This document shows, piece by piece, positions 10,508 to 21,428 of a stretch of DNA of 64,000 bases (position 1 is the first letter of the stretch; each line of letters starts with the position of its first letter). The stretch spans positions 1,612,001-1,676,000 of the forward strand of contig NC_035790.1 of NCBI RefSeq assembly GCF_001653235.2. The letters run 5' to 3'. The position numbers were made by a program, and so were the translations under genes. The notes under the pieces were generated by a model. It did no database searches, had not been told where the DNA came from, and saw only the letters and a program-made list of their open reading frames with translations. Origin of the DNA: Pochonia chlamydosporia 170 (Eukaryota > Ascomycota > Sordariomycetes > Hypocreales > Clavicipitaceae).

Positions 10508-11399
10508 ATGACCACCGAGCACGATGATAAAAAGCGCCGGCTCGACGAGGGCGACCAGCTCATCACCTCCAACAACCCAGAGCACCCGGCCAACCTCATC
10601 CCTTCACTGTGTGCCAAATTCTGGACCCTCGGATGGGTGACTGGTACCGGAGGCGGATGCTCAATCCGCGAAAAGTACATTCCCCCCAAACCACCTCCAA
10701 AGCTAAAGGAAAATTCGCTAAAAACCCACACAGAGATCTCGTCTACATCGCCCCCTCCGGCGTCCAAAAAGAACTCATGAAAAACACAGACATATACGTC
10801 CTCTCACTCGCCGCCCAAGAACCAACCTTCAAGCAACGCACCTACCTCCGCTCACCACCGTGCTACAAACCATCGCAATGCACGCCCCTCTTCCTCGCGG
10901 CCTTTACGCGCCGCAACGCCGGCTGCTGCATCCACACGCACTCCCAATGGGCCGTCCTCGTCACTCTCCTTCTGGAAGCGCAAGGGCCGGGAAACGACAA
11001 GGTCTTTGAGATCAACAACATTGAGCAGATCAAGGGCTTCGGGAAGGGCATGACCAGGCAGGGGAACTTGGGGTATCATGATACGCTGAGGATTCCGGTG
11101 ATTGAGAATACGCCGCATGAGGAGGACTTGACGGAGTATTTGGAGGAGGCGATGGAGAAATATCCGGATACGTATGCCGTGTTGGTGAGGAGGCATGGCG
11201 TGTATGTTTGGGGGGATAATGTGCACAAGGCGAAGACGATGTGTGAGAGGTGAGTTTGACTTTGGTAGGTAATTTGGGACGTGATGCTGACTTTTGGGGA
11301 TTTAGTCTTGATTATTTGTTCCAGTTGGCGGTGGAGATGAAGAAGCTGGGTCTTCCTTGGATTAGTGAGATTGCTCGCGTTGCGCCTGATCGGGCTTGA
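10508..11399 (+). CDS. mde1: Methylthioribulose-1-phosphate dehydratase
   Basis: This enzyme dehydrates 5-methylthioribulose-1-phosphate in the cytosolic methionine salvage pathway. Three exons (10508-10674, 10734-11249, 11306-11399) encode 258 residues; both introns (59 and 56 bp) are GT-AG. The class II aldolase/adducin fold is evident. The N-terminus has [10 protein letters not shown], and [13 protein letters not shown] follows directly after the first intron. The zinc-binding IHTHS motif lies at about 122-126, and the later [11 protein letters not shown] segment supplies the third His. Length agrees with fungal MtnB proteins (about 240-260). Its stop lies about 180 bp from the stop of the convergent SEC20 gene. 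The frame across the first intron (Lys codon AA|A) restores the conserved text, so the splice model is firm. Confidence 0.93.
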
Positions 11400-11580
11400 T
11401 TTTCACCAGTTGAGTATATAAGTTGTTAAATCGGGGGCATATAGTTGAACCATTTCAAGGCGTATAGAAATTAGACGGGAGGAGCGAAGAAAGGTACGGT
11501 GGCACATCTTCAACAGAATCAAGCGAGTATGGGGAAGATTTTAAAAACAGGCTATTTAAATGCTTGATATCAACATCATC

Positions 11581-12823
11581 TTACAATTCATCACGTATGC
11601 CCTCTGAGCCGGTTTCTGACTTGACCTCCGGCTCCTCCCACATCCTCTTTTTAGGATTCCTCGGCTGGTCCTCCGCATCAACATCCCCCTCGCCGCCCAA
11701 GTTCCCCAACTCACCCGCCTCTTCAACTACCTTGGCAACCTTTTCAATCATGGAATCCGAGTCGTCCTTCGAGCCCGAGTCCATCTTCCCTCCCACCTGC
11801 ACAGTCGGCAAATCCTCCTTCGGCAACCCCTCCACCGAAACTTTGCCGTCCTCGCCCACGCCCCCAACCTTGCCAGACTCCCCAGCACCTCTCTGCATCA
11901 CCGCACTCCCAGCCTTGGACCCCACGCCAAACAACACCCGCAACGGCAGCCAAACCAACCACCACATTGGGCCATACAAAAGCCGCCTGAACAACAGCCA
12001 CGCCCCCGTCACCATCAACATGTACATAGACGTCTGGAGGTACCACGTATCACTTTTCTGTGAGCGCAGCAACGTCCCCAGTAAATCCCGTGAACTGGCG
12101 AGCATACTGTCCAACGAAGAATACGACTCATTGAGCTGTTTCAGCGCAGCAGACGACTCAGTCAGAGTTTGGTGCGCATATTCGCTGCGAAACAGCTCCG
12201 TGGCGATGAGATCGTGCGTTCGGCGCAGCGCATTCGTAACATCGTTGCCTGCCCCAACAGTACGTTGCTCGTTTTCGGACAGATGCGATTGTTGATGCTC
12301 TTGATAATATCGCTGGGGGCGGTGTATAGGCGCGGGAGCCTCTTCGGTTTGCAAGACGTCTGGCTCAGAGACGGGGAGGGAGTACGATTGTATGATGAGT
12401 TGGCGTTCTAGTTTCTGGGCTCGGGCTAGAGATTCTCGTGCTGCTAGTCGTGCTTTTCGAAAGTTTCCCCGGCAACTAATAACCGCATTAATATGTGTTG
12501 AAAAAAGAATGGACAAAGAAAAGTTACCTGGCGAGTTCGGAAGCAAGCCGATCGACACTTTCCCTTAGCCCTGTCTTTTCTACTCCTTCCGGTCGAGCAA
12601 ACTTGACTTCTTCTTGGAGAAGTTCCTGTTCGTCGAGGCCATTTCGTAGAAGCTGGCCGATTTCTTCACTTAGTTCGCCGCTCACGCTGCTTTCTTCATC
12701 GGTGCCTTGGGGGACGGAGCCGGGTTGGAAGTCGAGATGGGCGAGCCGGTCGATGAGCTCCCTTAGTTGTGTGGTGGTCTCTTGCAAAGCAGTGAGTCGC
12801 TCTTGTAGAGCTGCTATGGACAT
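11581..12823 (-). CDS. sec20: Sec20-type SNARE (BNIP1 family)
   Basis: Sec20 is an ER Q-SNARE acting in Golgi-to-ER retrograde fusion with Ufe1 and Use1. Two exons (12823-12528 and 12475-11581; 52-bp intron) encode 396 residues. The N-terminal 100 residues are helical and acidic. The Sec20 SNARE region (RTHDLIATELFRSEYAHQTL through LLRSQKSD) lies at about 165-220, followed at once by a membrane anchor (STYMLMVTGAWLLFRRLL-like text, then a second hydrophobic PMWWLVWLPLRVLFGV). The lumenal tail is acidic and ends in RDEL, an ER-retrieval signal like the HDEL of yeast Sec20. It is divergent from mL53. Identity rests on the SNARE-anchor-retrieval layout, which is characteristic. Confidence 0.9.
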
Positions 12824-14123
12824 TGTTGTTGAACTGTCGGCGATGGACCACTCGACTGATATGTACAGGGAACAGTCTGGGTTTGTACGGTTGTAGTGAC
12901 AGACGAGAGTGCGTTGGTCCTGATTTCAAGACACCATGGCAGCTTTTGGGAAGTGTCTATTGTGGGTCTGTGACGTTGATGATACATTGCTGATTGGCCC
13001 ATTTTCTAGGAGCTTGAGCTTCAATACATGACCGACGGATCGTTACAGCGTTCCTTCACGCCAAAAATATAGCTACAAAGCGTATTATGAAGCTTTCATT
13101 TCGAAAAGGCCGAATGCATTCTTGTGTTCTGGAGCCAAAGGCAAAGAAAATTTGAATTCATAACCAGTGCCCAAACCTAGGCACAGCTGGCTGATGACTC
13201 ACAACCACCACAAAACACCACCCACAAACTCAATATCAAAACAAAATGTTCACATTCCCAATTTCATAAATCTTCCCATTCAAAAACTACACTCTCGAAT
13301 ACCAATGTAATACCCAGAAAACCACCCATCACCATCCCACCCAACCCAACCCCAAGCTACCCATCCACCCACCAAGTTAGCACGATCCCAAACCCTCAAG
13401 AAACAACATACCTAAAAACAAAAAGAGGTGAAGCACCGTCCTCCAAGAAGAATAATCGGAATCGAATCATGGCAGCTAGACCACGCCACGCATCGCACTC
13501 AAGTGTCAACACACAATCTACGCAGCAGCTTCCCAGAGGAACCATCTCCAATTCCCCAAAAGGAACAGAGCAGCCCTGACATTTCTGATGCCAACTGCGG
13601 GCGTCGATTGACGCCGAGCCCTCACGGGCAGACCCGTCCTCCCCTCTGTTTCCAGAGAGTGACCGCGGTCAAGAGAGAACAGGTTTCCCTATCTCCCTTG
13701 TTGTAGAGGCTTCTCCGAATTTCTCACATGCAAGTACTATTTCTGCACTTTTCTCCAAAGGAAAAAAGTGCATAAATTGAGATTCTCTTCAAGATCTTCT
13801 AATAGATTAGATGAAATTGAAGAGAATCTCTGTTTGGTAGCATGGAAGCGTGGCGTTTCTTAGAGGACGGTGCTTGAGGGAAGAAAAAGAAAGAGGAAAG
13901 TGAGGCTCCATGTGCTTTGGTGGTTTTCTTTCGCTGGTTGTGGGACCCAAGCTTTCTGGCTCTGGTGTGGAAGGTGTCAGCACGTGACGTTAAATTTGGA
14001 TGCTGCATCCATCTCGCCCAAGGCAGGAGGACCAGACGAACTGTTTTCCAGACGCCAATTGAGTTTTAACCACCACTTCTTCAAGTCCTAGCGGAGACTT
14101 CACACGGAGGCGACCTCGTCAAG
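12824..14123. other. Divergent promoter region of SEC20 and mL53
   Basis: No coding frame of merit lies in this 1.3-kb stretch. It includes A/C-rich leader-like sequence at about 13200-13420 and a pair of inverted repeats at 13744-13830, listed separately. Confidence 0.5.
13744..13830. repeat. Two adjacent inverted repeats (hairpins)
   Basis: The first, at 13744-13772, pairs tgcacttttctcc with ggaaaaaagtgca (12 of 13 pairs, 3-nt loop). The second, at 13779-13830, pairs gagattctcttcaa with its near-perfect complement ttgaagagaatctc around a roughly 24-nt spacer. They lie 6 bp apart, about 300 bp upstream of the mL53 start. Function is unknown. Confidence 0.7.
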
Positions 14124-14472
14124 ATGATAACGAAATTTATGACCGAGATTACGGCCAAGTTCAACCCGTTTTCGGCTTGCGCAAAACCCGCTCGACTGTT
14201 CCTTACTTTCCTACCTCCTAATGCTCGCGCCAGCGGTACATCGATAACGACGAGCCTGTTGCCTCGAGATTCGGCCGAGCCGAGCTCCTTGAAAGTGAAA
14301 TTCAGTACGTGGTTTGATTATTACGGAATAATGGGCGGCTGCATTCTGACACTCAACAGAGGACGGCAAAGAGCTAAATTTTGATTGCGGCAAGATCAAC
14401 ATTAAAGGCGTCGTTGAAGAAGTCGACCGACACTCTCGCAAGTTACAAAAGGCGGCCGACTTGACGGATTAG
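14124..14472 (+). CDS. mrpl44: Mitochondrial large-subunit ribosomal protein mL53 (MRPL44 in yeast)
   Basis: This is a small component of the mitochondrial 54S ribosomal subunit. Two exons (14124-14304 and 14360-14472) joined over a 55-bp intron (GTACGT to CAACAG) give 97 residues. The N-terminus (MITKFMTEITAKFNPFS) and the central ARLFLTFLPPNAR followed by TSLLPRDS are typical of the fungal family, as is the second exon (DGKELNFDCGKINIKGVVEE). Length matches the family (about 95-105). Without splicing the frame ends after 86 residues, and splicing restores the conserved C-terminal half. It is convergent with the pyrophosphatase gene, with about 230 bp between the stops. Confidence 0.88.
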
Positions 14473-14704
14473 ACCATGTGCCATAATCGCCTACTGTTTG
14501 CATTTACGGCGTTTTGTATTACAACGGAAGGGATACCGAGCCGTGGGCGAAGAGCAAGTCCACGAGTGTACAATAAATAATTTGCTAAGGAAAAAGAGCT
14601 TTTGTATATTTCTGCAGGATGGCTTTTATGCGACCTAACTACTTTTTATCGCCTTCATGACGGTCATAAAATATTTCGCTTTCGCCTCCATACACATTAC
14701 ATGC

Positions 14705-15972
14705 TTAAGCAGAAGCGCCGCTAATGTAGAACCACTTGTCAACATTGGTGTCAGTAACCTCCTTAGGAGGGAGCTCCTCGTGGGGAGCCACGGGAGGGGC
14801 CTGTTGGGTGTAACCAGGAGTGCCGGCTTGTGTAGTGTTGGTACTAAGGCGCAGGTTAGAATAATGCTTCACAAGTATAAGCCGCATTGAGAATCTTACA
14901 TCTTGATCTTGGCGCCAGGGTTCTCGTCCGAGTTCTCCTTGGGCTTGGTCTGGGCATTGATGAGGACCTTCCAGGCGTTGTGGCATTCCTCAATGATGCC
15001 ATTGGCGAATCTAAAAGAATGTGTTAGCATGTGGCCAGAAAGTAGACAGTGTTCATTAAAGCCCTTACGCCTTGTTCTTGGATTCGCCGGTGAAAGCGAA
15101 CTGGTTCTCAGGCTTGCCATCAGGGATTTTGTAGATACGGAACCACTCGTTAGTGGCGCGCATCAGACCAGGCAGGTGGCGCTCAACATCCTCGATGTCG
15201 TTGAGCTTGGGGGCCAGAGCGTCCTTGACGTCAATAACGATGACTTTCCAGTCCGTCTCTCCTTCATCGAGGAGAGCCATGATGCCAAGAACCTTGACCT
15301 GCTTGACCTGTCCAGTGTAACCAACAAACTCGCTGATATCGCAAACGTCAAGAGGGTCGTTGTCACCAAAGGCCTGGGTGTTGCCGTCCTTGTGGGTGGG
15401 GTCTTCCCAAGTCTAAGGAGGTCTAGTATTAGCAAGATATCAAATACTTGGTCAATCGGCAAGGACTTACTTGGGGGAAAGCACCATAGTTCCACAGGTA
15501 TCCCTTGTGGGGGAAGCAGTTGCGAACAAATCGAACCTTGTCGCCCTTTACGTCCTGCAAGATGGGGTTGAGGTCTTCCTTCTTGGAGATCTAGTGGAAT
15601 CGCAGTTAGTAGGCCAGTTACAGTCGGTTTTGGGATTGACGAGCCAAAGAAATGAGCCCAAAGAAAGACTGTCGCACGTATGATCTAAAAATTTCATGTG
15701 ACAGGCAAACGTGTCTCCCAGGCAGAGGTGCAGACCAGACCACTCATCGCTATACATACCTCAAGCTTAGCATTGGTCCATCGTGGAATCTCAACAACCA
15801 TGTTGAGAATGGTCTTCTCCTCATTGGCATACAGAGGAATGTCGTGGAAAGGGGAGATGATCTTGGAGACAGTCTGACCATTCACATTAGAGTGCTGGTT
15901 GATGTAGACCTTGTAGCTCTTGGTGTTGGGAGCGCCATTCTTGTGGACGCCATAAGCGACTCGGGAATCCAT
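14705..15972 (-). CDS. ipp1: Inorganic pyrophosphatase, family I
   Basis: The enzyme hydrolyses pyrophosphate to phosphate in the cytosol. Five exons (15972-15760, 15590-15471, 15412-15069, 15010-14900, 14843-14705) encode 308 residues from the MDSRVAYGV start. Hallmarks include [32 protein letters not shown], the metal-binding DNDPLDV, the long [20 protein letters not shown] block and the C-terminal DKWFYISG. All introns are GT-AG and join conserved text exactly. The frame stays open upstream to 16629, with further Met codons at 16152 and 16200 and a Ser/Arg-rich presequence-like stretch, so a longer, possibly mitochondrial, form is possible. The shorter start was chosen because it matches the usual length of the cytosolic enzyme (about 290 residues). 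Confidence 0.93.
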
Positions 15973-17774
15973 TTTGGGCGAGGAAGACGATCGTGAAGAC
16001 GTTGATGGTGAAGGGAAAGTTGAAGAAGAGAAAGATTGGGCAGGGGACCCAGACAAATGACGAGCAATTTGCGCAGTCCGCTGTGACGAGATTTTGGATG
16101 AGGTGATATGGTGGGAGGAAGAAGGAGGGGGAGGCGGGGCACGCAGACCCATAGCAGTGCTAGTATGGAAACTGGTGGACGTGGACGTGGGCGTGGACAT
16201 GGCAGCTGTGGCGATGGGCCTTGGCCGTGGTGACAGGGTGGGTGTTGCAGATGCAGATGCAGGGCCGGCAGCTTTCGCGTTGATCAAGGTTGTCCTTCTG
16301 GCCGTTGAGCCCAAGCTGGCGTTTGTTGCCGATGCTGCTGTGAGCAACGCCCGAGACTGCTGGATCTGCCGTTTGCCCGACGCTCGTGCTCGCCAACCTC
16401 TCAATGGAGCCAGCACCGGAGCCGACGTCGCTACAGCCGTCGATATCGGCCTCGCCGCTGTTGCTCTTGAGGCCGTCGACCTTGCTCCAGATCTCGTTTG
16501 TGCTGCTGTGTGCGAGGCGCCGCCGTCGTGATTGGCCCAGCTTGATAATTGGGACAGGCTCTGCAGACGCCGGGGGTCTTGGAGCCGGAATCCACGTCGT
16601 GAGAGCATCAATTGGGCTTCAATGGGCAAAAAGGGGGCGGGTTTTGAGTAGGACGGGATACGGAAGGGGAGGTGGGAAATCTTTTAATTCTCTTGTGATT
16701 CCGTTGGGATGGGCTCGCACGGAGGCGGGAAGGGTGGGAATGATGGTCGGCAAACCGAGGTTATTCTCAATTGATGGCTCTGTTGCGCCAGACGGATCAA
16801 ATGCCAGGCTTCAGTGGTTGTCAATGGGTTTCGGGAGCTAGTTTTTTTGGCAGCAGTTTTTGGCTCATGTTTGTCCCTCGGACATGGAGCCTTGATGTCG
16901 ATTTGATTCAGAACGGGTCGGGGAACAACGGGAGGAAGATAGGGGCCACTCCGAGGGTCCATGGGTCATTTAGTGGCTGGATCCTAAGGTGAGCCGAGTT
17001 TAGCTCACCTCAAGCTCGCACCTTCAATGTTGGCCATAGCCGTGCCGATTTGATGCCTGCTTCGACCCCAGTGCCTCTTTCTCTATCAATATTCAACGCA
17101 GATCCTAAAGACGCATTTGGTACGTATTATATGCCGCAAAGTTTGCGCTAGTTCATCTGGTGCACTTTCCCATCATGACAGCTTATCATACGTCGCAAAT
17201 GTCGACATAAGCAGTTGAATGCTTGTTTGGAAATGGGTCAACTAGTCACTCATTGGTAGCATCTGTTTGCTGCATGCGACAAGTTGCCACATCTGTTCTG
17301 TGAGGGTGTGCCGGCTGACGACCTTAAACAGCGTTGTCCAATCTGCAGACGATGGGTTACATCATCCATGCATCTAGGAGTTGGGCAATTGGGTAGCCTG
17401 CCGTCTTGCTGCTGACTGTTGATATACCTCCAATGCCCAGCTCACAGCTCTTCAAACATTTGGCTGTTCACCAAGGAAGCCGTGTCTGAGCTTCACTCAA
17501 ATACATGAAACAGACTACCGCGGTCCATTGGATGGACGATTTAAGGTACCGATGCCTGCTAATTGTCACACAAAACACAAATGCTTGTCAAGCACAAACG
17601 CACATCGAATACCCGATCATATTGCTCGACTCCTAACCCTACCTCAACCTAAATCGGCTACCATTAACATGAGTGAGAAGACCACGAACCAGAACCAGAA
17701 CCAGAACCCTTATACCAGGAGAACACTTTACCCGACTAATCAAGCAGTAATCATACGAAAGCCATACAAAACTA
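15973..17774. other. Promoter and possible 5' extension of the pyrophosphatase gene
   Basis: The first 660 bp are open in frame with the pyrophosphatase (see that entry). Beyond about 16.63 kb no gene is visible. A short CAGAAC microsatellite-like run lies at 17689-17709, just outside the stop of the eisosome gene. Confidence 0.5.
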
Positions 17775-18818
17775 TTACGCAGCCGCCTTGACGTCCATCT
17801 CAGTCTCCTTCACGCCAGTATCCGCCTCAACATCCAAAGCCGGCTGCTTCTCCTTCACAGGGGATACCTCAGCAGCGGGAGCATCATACAATTCAGTCTC
17901 TGCCCGCCAGTCTCGAAGATCATCTTCGCAGTCGTTAAGGATCTGACGAGCCTGCCCACCATCAGCGTAGGCGGGACGGGTGTCGCCGGGAATAACAGGT
18001 GTGTCATCAAGAAGGGCCAGAAGACGACGTCCATGCTTGGCAAGAATAATCTGCTTCTCGGCTCGCTCAATGGTGGCGAGGAACTCGGAATCGTAAGCCT
18101 CCTTGAGCTTCTGACGTGTCTATCCGGTTCGTTAGCACATGTTCCGCAACTACAAACGTAGACTGCAGCTGATATTGCCATCCCGCACTTACAATGTTGG
18201 TCAGTTGAGCTTCAGCAACCAGATTCTCAGCCTCTGCCCGAACAAGCTCCTGCTCCAGGACAACCAGTCTCGCACTCTCCGGTTCCTTCATCTTGAGCTT
18301 CGCAATCTCATCCGCAATCTTGGCCTTGCCGTCGCGGCTAGGCTGGACGTCTTCTCAGTGTTACGAATCGACTTGAGACGGCCGCGAGAGTCATCCAAGG
18401 AATGGGCATAGGTGTCTTCCTGCTCCCCAATCTCGCTCAGAACCACACCAACCTTGTCGGAGATGTCACTGATGGCATCATCGCCCGTCTGCTCTCCCCA
18501 CTCAGACAGCTGGGTTGCAATATTGATGCGCTCGCGGCCCGCCGCCTCGTGAGCGTTAATGAGGTTGTTCTCAGACTTGATTAGCTTGAACAGCTTGCGT
18601 GACAGCTCGGGTTGAGCTTGGCCACGGAGCGAGCTGAAGGAGAAGCTTGGTAGCTGGCTTCCGGAGCTGGAGCCCTTGTTGGACTTGCTGCCGGAACGGA
18701 TTGAGAGCGCGCGATTCCTGCGGGTAGAAGGGCTGTTAGCTATCGACTCGGCTGGGAGGTAGCGGAACTGAGCTGGGCCAAGCTGCATGAAAGAGCCGTC
18801 AAAACTGGATCGCGACAT
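17775..18818 (-). CDS. Eisosome protein, Pil1/Lsp1 family, with apparent frameshift
   Basis: Pil1/Lsp1 proteins are BAR-domain scaffolds of eisosomes at the plasma membrane. Exon 1 (18818-18193) and exon 2 (18119-17775) are joined by a 73-bp intron (GTAAGT to GATAG). Family text is clear: PELSRKLFKLIKSENNLINA, TQLSEWGEQTGDDAISDISD, then RLKSIRNTE. The reading frame must then shift by one base at about 18352-18353 to continue as DVQPSRDGKAKIADEIAKLK, VVLEQELVRAEAENLVAEAQ and, in exon 2, TRQKLKEAYDSEFLATIERA. No GT-AG pair can repair the shift. It is a one-base deletion in the gene or an error in the sequence. If repaired, the product is about 323 residues. The Ser-rich N-terminus differs from canonical Pil1, so this may be the second (PilB-like) paralogue. 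Confidence 0.85.
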
Positions 18819-20385
18819 GGTGAAGAGGTAGGCAGCTTTGCGGAAGAGCTCATTTAAGTGTCTGGTGCATGTGTCGCATAGCTTGTAGACTGGCTGGAGG
18901 GAGCTTGAGAGCCCGCGGCATCGCCGGGTTCACTTACATAGTTGCGGCTTCCGAGTGTCTTTGGAATTAAAGGCAGCTACGATGAGCAGCAGAGGCAAGT
19001 AGGTCGTCTGGCTGCTTCCGACTACGATGAGTGATTCTGTTAGCTGTCTTTCCATTGTACGCTTGGAAGCTCACGTATTCAAGTTATTCTCCACTGGAGC
19101 TTGGTTGGAGGCACAGCTATAACCATACATACAGTATAAGTATGCGACGAATAGCTTTCGGAGCTCTTGCGTCAACCTGGATCCCAGTAAGCCGTAGCGA
19201 ATGCAAAAGCAGGGATCACAACAATAGAACTACAATTCTGGGTATACGAAGCAACAAAAAGTAGGAGGGGGAAAAGTCATCCAAGCCCAGCGGAGCAAGC
19301 GGCGCAAGCAGGTTTTTAAACAGCTTGCATGTGGGAATGGATATGGATTTGGGGAACCATATGGTGCAACTCTGTGTGCTCAGCTCAAGCTGCTCAGGCA
19401 AACATACAAAAGGACTAGCTAGCTGCGAGTGGGCTGGTTTCCATTTTCACACTGGCTGGCGAGACAATTTTCGTTGAAAAGACACATCCAGAATGATGTC
19501 TAGTTGCTTCGCTCTGCCTCATTTGGCGCCAAGAAGTGCCGGAAAGCTTGCTGGCTGTGGGATCGAGACATGGGTTTTGCTCGTGGTGACGGAATGCGCC
19601 ATGATGTCATTCATTGGGATCGGGAGGATGTGAGCTGCGGACTGACTGACTGACTGACTTACAGCCATCGCAACCAGAGTCAAGTCGAGATAAACTGGAA
19701 CCAGAACCCCGCCCCCGCCGAATGACCAGTGGACATTGTTGGAGCCTAGCAATATTCCGTATCGTTGAATTGAATGTTGACGCCTGTGCCGGATTTGGGG
19801 CTGACGAGCGCCACTGATGACCGCTTGCTGGTGAGATCTCGAGATTCGCGGCCCTCCCAAGTGGATTTGCACGGATGTATCCAGTCCCTTGCCATGACGT
19901 TTTTTATCCCCGTTTGCCAGTACTCCGTAGACGTCTCATGAAACCCGCCAGCCAAGAAGAGCAAAGCTCGCGCCAAAAGACACAAATTTAATTGCCATTA
20001 CTGCAGTGCTGTGTACCTGTAAGAATTGCAACACCCACGCAGTTTTTATAAACAAAGAACCCAGAATCGAGCAGAGATGCCTAAGCCCATTTCCCTCCCA
20101 AACACAAATCTCTACTTTACGCTCTGTATGCATCCCATCTAAACCGCAAAAACTGCCAAGTATCAGAACCAAAGAAACTCCCACCAGAAACACCTTCATC
20201 AATCGTAAAACATTGCTCACTATTCTCCCCTCGTCATGCTCGCAGCTCGTATGGGCCAAGCCAACCGGCTTATCCGGACGCATGAACCACATCGTGGATA
20301 CTCCATCCTCGGCGCCTACGACAGCACAACCATCCCCCCCATTCCTACCAATCCACCTGAACATCATGATAAAATACTCCAGACT
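18819..20385. other. Upstream region of the eisosome gene
   Basis: No supported gene. A short (CTGA)4 run lies near 19643-19658. The right end is the 3' flank of the small His/Tyr-rich gene. Confidence 0.45.
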
Positions 20386-20631
20386 TCAGTACCTCGTCGA
20401 CGGATGAACCTCATAAACGACGGGCGCCCCGGACGAATATCCATAGTGGCCATACGACCCGCTCACCCGCGGGCTAGTACGGTACGTCTCCCGCATGACG
20501 CTCGTGTAGCTCGCCCTCGGCGAATGTGAGTGATGATAATGGTGGTGATGCCTGTGGCGGCGGTACGGCCGAGAGGGGATGATTTCCTCCTTGTAGTAGT
20601 ATGAGGTGTTGGGCTCGCCCCAGAAACACAT
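20386..20631 (-). CDS. Small His/Tyr/Ser-rich protein of unknown function
   Basis: A single-exon frame of 81 residues has a good start context (AACC before ATG). The protein begins MCFWGEPNTSYYYKEEIIP, continues with an Arg/His run (RRHRHHHHYHHSHSP), and ends in a Ser/Tyr-rich tail (GSYGHYGYSSGAPVVYE, then HPSTRY). There is no signal peptide or membrane segment. The layout (MCF start, poly-Tyr, poly-His, Arg-Thr-Tyr tail) resembles short uncharacterised proteins I recall from other filamentous ascomycetes, but no function is known. Low complexity means chance cannot be excluded. Neighbours give no hint. Confidence 0.55.
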   Translation of the reverse strand: MCFWGEPNTSYYYKEEIIPSRPYRRHRHHHHYHHSHSPRASYTSVMRETYRTSPRVSGSYGHYGYSSGAPVVYEVHPSTRY

Positions 20632-21428
20632 GGTTTGTCGATGTTTATGTGACGGCGGCTTGTAAGCTGAGATTTATGCGTGGCCGTTTTCGCGGATAGC
20701 TCTATGCCAGGTAATTTGAGCGACTGCAGTATTGAGGGCGATGAGAAAAGGTAAAAGTAGTGTAGATTGTAGACAATCGCTTGAGAGGGAGTCTGGTTCT
20801 TTTTAATACGAAACCAAGGAGGACTCATTGTTCGTAATAAACGACGCCACTGGCTTTCATCATGGCTGTGCCATGGTCAGCCTGCTTTTTGGGCCTGGAA
20901 GCGGCATCCTGGTACGTTCTGAAACCCCTGCTTTGTGCCTCCGAGTGGTTCGCGCATCAAAAGTCCAAGACTGGTGGGCGGATCTCCATTGTCGCCAGTG
21001 CCGTCATTTGTTCGGTGCGTGCGATGCGCTTTTTGGCATCGTCGTGCTGACGGGTGGGTGGTCAGAATGCGGCTGTGCTAGCCTTGTTCTGCAGGGCAGC
21101 ATAAGGCTGTTTTATGGGCTCAATTATCGTTAGCCCCCGAAGGAAGAGGCTTGGTGGTCGCTGATGAATTGATTGATCGTCTTCAATCTCGATGTTGTTT
21201 CAATGGGATTCTTGAACATGAGACAGACATACCTACCTAGGTAGGTAGGCAACAAGCACCCGCTGGTCTACCAAACCACTACGACAGCCACACACCATTC
21301 TTGCTTCACCCAATTCGAAATCTATCATGCAAGTTCTTATTTTAGGACGCCCATATGGTACATTTTACAGCTTTGCCGTGACATCTCCTTGTCCGTAATC
21401 GTCTATTCCTCCTTCCACGAAAACCTCC
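20632..21428. other. Intergenic region with an 18-bp perfect palindrome
   Basis: No gene is seen. At 21230-21247 lies the perfect palindrome tacctacctaggtaggta. It is between the 3' end of OST1 and the promoter of the small His/Tyr-rich gene. Confidence 0.6.

Noticed and set aside
10352..11226. Minus-strand frames opposite the methionine-salvage gene (up to 124 codons)
   Set aside because: They are complementary to well-supported MtnB exons and have no domain.
16094..16841. Plus-strand frames of 145 and 151 codons rich in Ala, Val and Gly
   Set aside because: They lie opposite the possible 5' extension of the pyrophosphatase and show only composition bias.
20006..20529. Plus-strand frames of 133 and 97 codons
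   Set aside because: No domain or signal; they overlap the 3' flank and the reverse of the His/Tyr-rich gene.
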